DNA from: Candidatus Uhrbacteria bacterium
GTDB lineage: Bacteria; Patescibacteriota; Patescibacteriia; JACQRZ01
DNA length: 37,454 bases
Direction: 5' to 3'
NCBI GenBank assembly: GCA_016206155.1
Contig: JACQSC010000002.1
Span: 207,473-244,926, forward strand
A program made the translations under genes and the position numbers. Numbering within the stretch: position 1 is the first letter of the stretch; each line of letters begins with the position of its first letter. A model generated the notes under the pieces. That model was not told where the DNA came from. It ran no database searches and worked only from the letters and a program-made list of their open reading frames with translations. This document shows positions 32,354 to 37,454 of the stretch, one piece after another.

Positions 32354-34683
32354 TTAAATAGTGTTGTTAGCGCGACGTCTGATATGAACGGCTCAATCGT
32401 TTTGCTCATCCCTCCCTGATCAAGCGTTACTGAGGAAATGCGCGATCCAGATTGGCGCTGGAGAAGGAATGAATAGAGGCGCGCTCCGTTTTGCATCGGA
32501 AGGTCTTTGACCGTAAAAGGAAGGCGTACCCTCAATGAGACGGTCGCCTCCTCACCAGGCTTTACAACCAACCAGTGAGCAAAGACCGATTTGTTAAATT
32601 CGTGCGTGACGATCATTCCTGTTGTCGGATCTATTGATGGTGTTCCTTCTATCATACGCAAAAACGGATCCTCGCGCAACTCGTCTGATTGTTGCTCAAA
32701 ACGCGCAAGCGGGGGCGCGGCAAAACCTTTTGCCTCGAGAAGCGTTGTCCCGCGAGGAAAATAGAATCGAAGATAGGAACTGTTCGCAACGCCTGTAAAC
32801 AAATCACCGCCCGCTTTGCCGCTGTGTCTTCGTGTAAGCGTAACCTGCGCCTCAAGCGAACCGCCATCACGCACTGTGAGCGTACGGCTCAATGCGTCAT
32901 CGATGACCATATCGCTTTTTGCGCCGCCAATGTTTGCGGACACGACCATCAGATAATCATGCGCGGCATTGCGAACCGTACCGGAAATGCCGAAGCGAGA
33001 AATGGAATCCTGCTCTGCGGAATTTCGCAAAAAAACTTGAATATCGCGCCGCGCAAGCGCATCGACAATCAATCCCGCAACCTGCATGTGAGCGCTTGGT
33101 GATGCGCCGATTTTTTCAAGCGCAGCCGGGAATAAGTCGGCGATAAATTGCTTTGGCTTATTCTTCTCCCTGTCATACTCGAGTTCGACCGCCTTATGCG
33201 TTTCGAGAAAGAAATTATTTGCGGTAAGCTCCTTTCCGTACTCCTGCATGGGAATGCTTCCAACGACATCGAGCAGCCGCTCGAACATACCCGCATTTAC
33301 CGCAATCACTCCATCAACGGTCGGACCGCCTGCTCGTTCATAAAACCAAAGTATTTTTTGCGCCGAGGTTGGAAAATCCGGAAACCAGTTTGCGTCCTGA
33401 AACTCCCATCGCGGATTGACCAGGTGGAGCGGCTCTGGTGAACGTACGAATGCCGCAAGTTGGCCCTGGAGATCATACGAGCCGCCGCCCGGAACTTCGA
33501 TATCAACCAGCGCGCCACGATACACGTCAATAAGCGAATAACTCCCAATAAAGCCGCCAGTCGGACGCAGTTCTGCGTTATTTTGAAAGAGCAATAAATA
33601 GCGACGCTTCTTTTCCGCACCAAGGCTTGTGAGAAGCGCCGATTGGACTGATGAGAGGGATGAGGAGAGCGTATTCAAAGTTTCGGCTGTGTTTTTTAGC
33701 GTATCAAATTGCTCGCGATACTGCTCTGGAATTGTCTCTGACGATATATCAGCCATCTTCTCATCGATCATGCGAATGAGCGGATGAAGCTCATCAAGAG
33801 CAGATAGAACCGCCGTTACTGTTTGAAAAAAATGCTCACCGAACGCAGTATCACTCGATACGGTTTTGGAGAGAGCGCTCGTGCGAATGCCAATCTGCGA
33901 AGCAGCCAATCCTATGTCAAGCAGAGCCTCGCCGTCCGATATTTTTTTTCCTACCGCGGGGAGTGCTTTTGCGACAGAACGAACGGAAGACGGCACCCGG
34001 GTAGCGGTTGACCGCGCGCGCTCGAACGCATCACGCGCCTCACTGAAAAGCGCCAGCGCCCCAGACGCATCACCAGCTTGGAGCGCTGATATTCCCTGCT
34101 GGAGGGTATCAAGCGCGCGAAGCGCTGCTGTGGTCGTGTCAGCGCGCACCTCCGTCAAAAATTGATAGGAACGAATTGCTGGCAGCGGAAGCGCAAACAA
34201 GAGGAGGATTATTGTAAAGACAGTGAGTTTCTTCCACCAGAACACCGGCGGGGCAACGGACATCTGCGCGTGCTGCAGAGAGTCGTAGGCACGAGTGGAA
34301 AGAAGAGCCGATTTGTCTAACGCAAAAAAAAGTATCCTGCCGATACCACGTGCGCATATGATGGGAATGGTGATAACCATGAACGCCACACTGCGCCATA
34401 AGCCAAAAAGTATGATCCGCACTGTGATGCCGATAAGCCAGAAAAAACTCACAAAAACCCATGCACTCGCGCGAGCAACGATCGTTATAAGAAAGTCAAC
34501 AATACGATATCCTACCCTGAGAGCTCTTCCGACACAAAAGAGTGTCATCCGTACCGATGATATGTATGCGTTAAATATGCCGCTGAACAAAAACAAAAAT
34601 AACTGCCCGGTATTGTATACTGTCAGGGTTTCAATTGGATCGCCCCAAAGGTTTTCCGTGTGTTCCTTCGTGCCTTTTTTCAT
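32350..34683 (-). CDS. DUF4012 family membrane protein
   Basis: The product is 777 aa. The N-terminal ~130 residues hold several hydrophobic stretches spaced by single Arg residues (~26-50, 60-85, 85-122), followed by a clear transmembrane helix (~153-172). A helical stalk follows (~180-355), then the DUF4012 core with FQNNAELRPTGGFIGSYSLI (~367-385), WFPDFPTSAQKILWFYERAG and TVDGVIAVNAGMFERLL. A beta-rich C-terminal part follows. The conserved ELRPTGGFIG segment is diagnostic of DUF4012, found in Patescibacteria and Actinobacteria, without known activity. The added N-terminal hydrophobic block is unusual. It is the first gene of a two-gene unit with the DUF11-like protein. Confidence 0.88.
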   Translation of the reverse strand: MKKGTKEHTENLWGDPIETLTVYNTGQLFLFLFSGIFNAYISSVRMTLFCVGRALRVGYRIVDFLITIVARASAWVFVSFFWLIGITVRIILFGLWRSVAFMVITIPIICARGIGRILFFALDKSALLSTRAYDSLQHAQMSVAPPVFWWKKLTVFTIILLLFALPLPAIRSYQFLTEVRADTTTAALRALDTLQQGISALQAGDASGALALFSEARDAFERARSTATRVPSSVRSVAKALPAVGKKISDGEALLDIGLAASQIGIRTSALSKTVSSDTAFGEHFFQTVTAVLSALDELHPLIRMIDEKMADISSETIPEQYREQFDTLKNTAETLNTLSSSLSSVQSALLTSLGAEKKRRYLLLFQNNAELRPTGGFIGSYSLIDVYRGALVDIEVPGGGSYDLQGQLAAFVRSPEPLHLVNPRWEFQDANWFPDFPTSAQKILWFYERAGGPTVDGVIAVNAGMFERLLDVVGSIPMQEYGKELTANNFFLETHKAVELEYDREKNKPKQFIADLFPAALEKIGASPSAHMQVAGLIVDALARRDIQVFLRNSAEQDSISRFGISGTVRNAAHDYLMVVSANIGGAKSDMVIDDALSRTLTVRDGGSLEAQVTLTRRHSGKAGGDLFTGVANSSYLRFYFPRGTTLLEAKGFAAPPLARFEQQSDELREDPFLRMIEGTPSIDPTTGMIVTHEFNKSVFAHWLVVKPGEEATVSLRVRLPFTVKDLPMQNGARLYSFLLQRQSGSRISSVTLDQGGMSKTIEPFISDVALTTLFK

Positions 34684-34695
34684 TGGATGCCGTTC

Positions 34696-34724
34696 TTGAT
34701 TTTATGTAAATTGTAGCATATAAT
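34696..34724 (+). promoter_or_regulatory. Promoter of the Cys-rich zinc-module gene
   Basis: TTGATT at 34696-34701, a 17-nt spacer and consensus TATAAT at 34719-34724. Transcription would begin about 34731-34732, at an ATG (34732) that is not in frame with the main ORF; the in-frame GTG is at 34739. Confidence 0.68.
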
Positions 34725-34738
34725 CATACCAATGAACA

Positions 34739-36487
34739 GTGAAACAAAAAAACTGCCAGAACTGCAAAAACCAGTTCACCATTGAACCGGATGATTTTGC
34801 GTTTTATGACAAGATGAAGGTGCCTCCGCCGACGTGGTGTCCGGATTGCCGATTCATGCGCCGCTTGCATTGGAGAAATGAACGGGCGCTTTTTCATAAC
34901 GTATGCGCAAAGTGCAGCAAAAAAATCATCTCTGTCTATCATCCTGATTCGGGAATCGTTGTATACTGCCGTCCTTGCTGGTGGTCGGATGATTGGGACG
35001 GGCTTGATTATGGCGTAGACTTTGATCCAAGTCGTCCGTTTTTTGACCAACTGCGCGACCTTCTCTATCGTGTTCCGCTTCCCGACCTTTTCGGACTCTA
35101 TACCACGCTGGAAAACTCCGAGTACACCAACATGGTTGGGTATCTCAAAAATTGCTACTTCCTCACCATGGCGGACTGGAATGAAAATTGTTCCTACGGG
35201 AGTAATTTTTTACACTGCAGGGATTCGCTTGACTGCCTGATGCTCACCGAGAGCGAGCTCTGCTACGAATCGGTCAACTGCCACAAATGCTACAAGACGC
35301 TTTTTTCGATTGATTGCGAACAGTGCACGAATGTCAGTTTTTCAAAAAATTGCAACGATTGTATTGATTGCATCGGATGCGTTAATTTGAACAACAGGCA
35401 ACACTGTATTTTCAATGTGCAGTATACACCGGAGGAGTATCGCTTGCGCGCAGAAAACTGTTCACCGACATCGCGAACCACCATTGCCGAAATGCGAAAA
35501 AAGGCTGAGAATTTCTGGCGTTCATTCCCCAATAAATATCTCCATGAGCGTAATTCTCAAGATATCTCCGGGGACTACATTTATAATTCGACGAAGACGT
35601 ACGATTCTTTTCTGGTACAGGACATGGAAAATTCCCGCTATTGCGCCCTGGTACTTCCGGGAAAAACAACCGATTGCTACGACCATACGCATTATGGCAT
35701 TAATGCATCGCTCATGGTTGAAACCCTGCAGTGCGGTGGCCAGGCATCCGCTATCAAATTCAGTTGGTTTACCATTATTGATGTTATGAATGTGGAATAC
35801 GGCATGTTCAATATCGGTACCAAGAATTGTTTTGGCTCTGTCGGCATTAAGAAAAAGCAGTATTGCATTCTCAACAAACAATACTCAAAAGATGAATATG
35901 AAAAGCTGCGAAGTGAAATTATCGCGCAGATGAGTGAAAAGCCGTACGTTGATTCGCGCGGAGTTGCCTACCGCTATGGCGATTTTTTTCCCATTGATAT
36001 GAGTCCGTTTGAATATAATATCAGCAGCGCGCAGGAATTTTTTCCGCTCACTGAGGACATGGCGAGAAAACGAGGACTGCGGTGGCATATCCAAGAGGTG
36101 ACATCACAAAAAATCACAATGAAGACAAGCGACATTCCCGATACCTGTGACGATATACGCGATTCGATCCTTGAACAGATCATTGAGTGCAAACACGCGA
36201 GCCAATGCGAGGAGCGATGCAGTGGGGCATTCAAAGTTCTCGCACGCGATCTAAGGTTCTATAGGGATATCGGACTCCCCCTCCCTTCTCTGTGTCCCAA
36301 CTGCCGACACTATCGAAGAATCTTGAGGAGAAACTCGCATACGCTCATCCTGCGCCGCTGTATGTGCGACAAGGAGGGACATGCCCACCATACCGGTCTA
36401 TGCCCCATTGAGTTTAAGACAACCTATTCGCCCGACAAACCCGATATTGTCTATTGCAAAAAATGTTATCGCGCAGAAGTGATATAG
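34739..36487 (+). CDS. Cys-rich protein with duplicated zinc module at both ends
   Basis: The product is 582 aa, function unknown. The N-terminal module (residues 6-80) has C6-x2-C9, C34-x2-C37, C56-x2-C59 and C77-x2-C80 with the signature FY..M.VPPPTWCPDCR..RR...RN and later VYC..C. The C-terminal module (490-576) repeats it: C490/C494, FY...LPLPSLCPNCR..RR..RRN, C541/C543, C555, and VYCKKC (C573/C576). Between them, residues 139-223 carry 14 Cys in a short-period pattern (NC.DC.DC.GC) suggestive of a beta-solenoid. QYTPEEY (~228) and QYSKDEY (~381) are repeated linkers. The main frame starts at a GTG at 34739; removing one A from the A7 run at 34746-34752 would put an ATG at 34732 in frame. 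No signal peptide. I associate this family with Patescibacteria but know no role. Confidence 0.8.
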   Translation: MKQKNCQNCKNQFTIEPDDFAFYDKMKVPPPTWCPDCRFMRRLHWRNERALFHNVCAKCSKKIISVYHPDSGIVVYCRPCWWSDDWDGLDYGVDFDPSRPFFDQLRDLLYRVPLPDLFGLYTTLENSEYTNMVGYLKNCYFLTMADWNENCSYGSNFLHCRDSLDCLMLTESELCYESVNCHKCYKTLFSIDCEQCTNVSFSKNCNDCIDCIGCVNLNNRQHCIFNVQYTPEEYRLRAENCSPTSRTTIAEMRKKAENFWRSFPNKYLHERNSQDISGDYIYNSTKTYDSFLVQDMENSRYCALVLPGKTTDCYDHTHYGINASLMVETLQCGGQASAIKFSWFTIIDVMNVEYGMFNIGTKNCFGSVGIKKKQYCILNKQYSKDEYEKLRSEIIAQMSEKPYVDSRGVAYRYGDFFPIDMSPFEYNISSAQEFFPLTEDMARKRGLRWHIQEVTSQKITMKTSDIPDTCDDIRDSILEQIIECKHASQCEERCSGAFKVLARDLRFYRDIGLPLPSLCPNCRHYRRILRRNSHTLILRRCMCDKEGHAHHTGLCPIEFKTTYSPDKPDIVYCKKCYRAEVI

Positions 36488-36504
36488 TATTTCATGATAG
36501 CGTC

Positions 36505-37437
36505 TTAAAGCGCACGCAAAAACGCTTCCATTCCCCGCTCGCGGTGACCCGAAACCGAACAGTTGAGCGTGTAAATGCCGGGCTCGAGAGAGTCAAATTC
36601 AAGAATCGCCGACTCTCCCGGCGCTATCGTAGGCGTGCCAATACCCAGTTCCTTGACGGTAAGATTGTGTGGTGCGGCGCCGTTGTTTTTGAATATCATT
36701 CGCAGCGGTTTATCCGCATCAATCTTTGTTGAATAGGGTGTGAGAGAAAATTCTTTTGCTGACATATCAACCAGCGTAGGCTTCTCTTTTGTTTTTGATA
36801 GTGATACCGGCTGCGCGTCACGGGCAGAACCACGCTCTGGAATGAGAAGCAGGTTTGCGTGCGTAATACCAAGCGAGAGCTCCCTCATGATACGGAACGC
36901 GTCTTCCGGTCGTCCAAGGTAATATCGTTTTCCATCTATGGGATAGACATACCACGCCTGTCCCGCCGTCTCAACTTGAAGAAGAATGCGCCCCTGCATT
37001 CGATTGAGCAATCGTTGATTCGTTTGAAATCGTGACGGACCGGTTGGCGAATAATTTTGCTGAATCTCTTCTTTGTCGCCATACCCATCTCCATCGGTGT
37101 CGGGTCGCTGGGGATCGGTTCCCAACGCCTCTTCAAAAGAGTCGGCAAGCCCATCCCCGTCGCTATCAGGGCCTGATACTGGCAAAAGCGCTGGCGGAAT
37201 GCCGGCAAGTTCTTGGGTACGAATCCCAAGACCCAACTCGCGCATCACGCGGAAGGCATCTGCAGGACGGCCGAGGAAAACGCGCTCATTGGTTGTCGGC
37301 TGGACATACCATGCCTCACCGTTTTGCTCAACATCGAGAAGAATGCGACCAGACAGAACCGGCGCAGCATCGACTGGCGATATGCCAAAAAGCATGCCGC
37401 CGATAACCGATATCGCGATGGTAAAAAAATAGTTCAT
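36505..37437 (-). CDS. Secreted repeat / TSP3 / cupredoxin fusion protein
   Basis: The product is 310 aa. It has a signal peptide (1-24, cut near VDA-APV), a first module GRILLDVEQNGEAWYVQP...VFLGRPADAFRVMRELGLGI (~30-72), and calcium-binding TSP3 motifs (~91-124). A second copy of the module follows (GRILLQVETAGQAWYVYP...YYLGRPEDAFRIMRELSLGI, ~149-191), then a C-terminal cupredoxin (~228-310). Type-1 copper ligands are visible as His257 (APHN), Cys293, His298 and Met303 in NCSVSGHRERGM, with C-x4-H-x4-M spacing. It may be an electron carrier or copper sensor displayed outside the cell. It is convergent with the zinc-module gene, with 17 nt between stops. Confidence 0.88.
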   Translation of the reverse strand: MNYFFTIAISVIGGMLFGISPVDAAPVLSGRILLDVEQNGEAWYVQPTTNERVFLGRPADAFRVMRELGLGIRTQELAGIPPALLPVSGPDSDGDGLADSFEEALGTDPQRPDTDGDGYGDKEEIQQNYSPTGPSRFQTNQRLLNRMQGRILLQVETAGQAWYVYPIDGKRYYLGRPEDAFRIMRELSLGITHANLLLIPERGSARDAQPVSLSKTKEKPTLVDMSAKEFSLTPYSTKIDADKPLRMIFKNNGAAPHNLTVKELGIGTPTIAPGESAILEFDSLEPGIYTLNCSVSGHRERGMEAFLRAL

Positions 37438-37454
37438 AGAGCGTGACTTGGTCG

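Noticed and set aside
1-37454. UGA-as-glycine code
   Set aside because: prfA, rpsB and cysS end at TGA right after complete products, and no in-frame TGA interrupts the conserved genes.

Overview
The window reads as a stretch of a Patescibacteria (Candidate Phyla Radiation) chromosome, most likely from the Parcubacteria-like side. This assignment is an inference from several traits: very compact gene packing, many 1-14 nt gene overlaps, a short single-core EF-Ts, few Shine-Dalgarno sequences, DUF4012 and DUF11-like surface proteins, thrombospondin-type-3 repeats on wall proteins, and a Cys-rich zinc-module protein of a kind I associate with these lineages. TGA is used as an ordinary stop codon (prfA, rpsB, cysS), which argues against the Gracilibacteria/Absconditabacteria code in which UGA is glycine. 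No phage, plasmid, IS transposase or CRISPR array is visible.

Layout. 1-2794 (minus): rpmE, prfA, dcd and prmC, a translation-termination cluster with dCTP deaminase inserted, running off the left edge. 2795-3109: a divergent regulatory region with nested palindromic repeats, a strong promoter and a structured rpsB leader. 3110-4506 (plus): rpsB-tsf. 4575-9735 (plus): lower glycolysis, gap-pgk-eno-gpmI. 9749-15563 (plus): mreB-mreC-lepA, a tiny membrane protein, recJ and an RNase HI gene. 15651-16256: an oversized RNase P RNA. 16332-18880 (plus): a polyprenyl-phosphate sugar-phosphate transferase and a GT4 glycosyltransferase. 18919-24764 (minus): Xer-type recombinase, M23 murein hydrolase, gltX, L,D-transpeptidase, a multi-pass membrane protein and tRNA-Lys. 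24898-26915 (plus): dnaB-recR. 26965-34683 (minus): rplU, a WecA/TagO-like transferase, cysS, a MazG-like hydrolase and a DUF11-like/DUF4012 surface pair. 34739-36487 (plus): the Cys-rich zinc-module protein. 36505-37437 (minus): a secreted repeat/TSP3/cupredoxin protein.

Themes. Much of the window is core information processing, energy metabolism and envelope building (MreBC, lipid-linked sugar transferases, L,D-transpeptidase, M23 hydrolase). Between and inside these genes lies a layer of small repeats: a ~124-bp element with terminal inverted repeats in two copies, each read into a protein in a different frame (start of the L,D-transpeptidase, end of CysS); a 28-bp-arm perfect palindrome and a related nested palindrome; heptamer tandem repeats (AGGGTTT, AAATTTC); and a 33-nt leader repeated in front of tsf and the sugar transferase. 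The least explained protein is the 582-aa product at 34739, which carries the same two-part zinc module at both ends around a Cys-rich core. Its start lies next to a run of seven A's and a leaderless-looking ATG in another frame.
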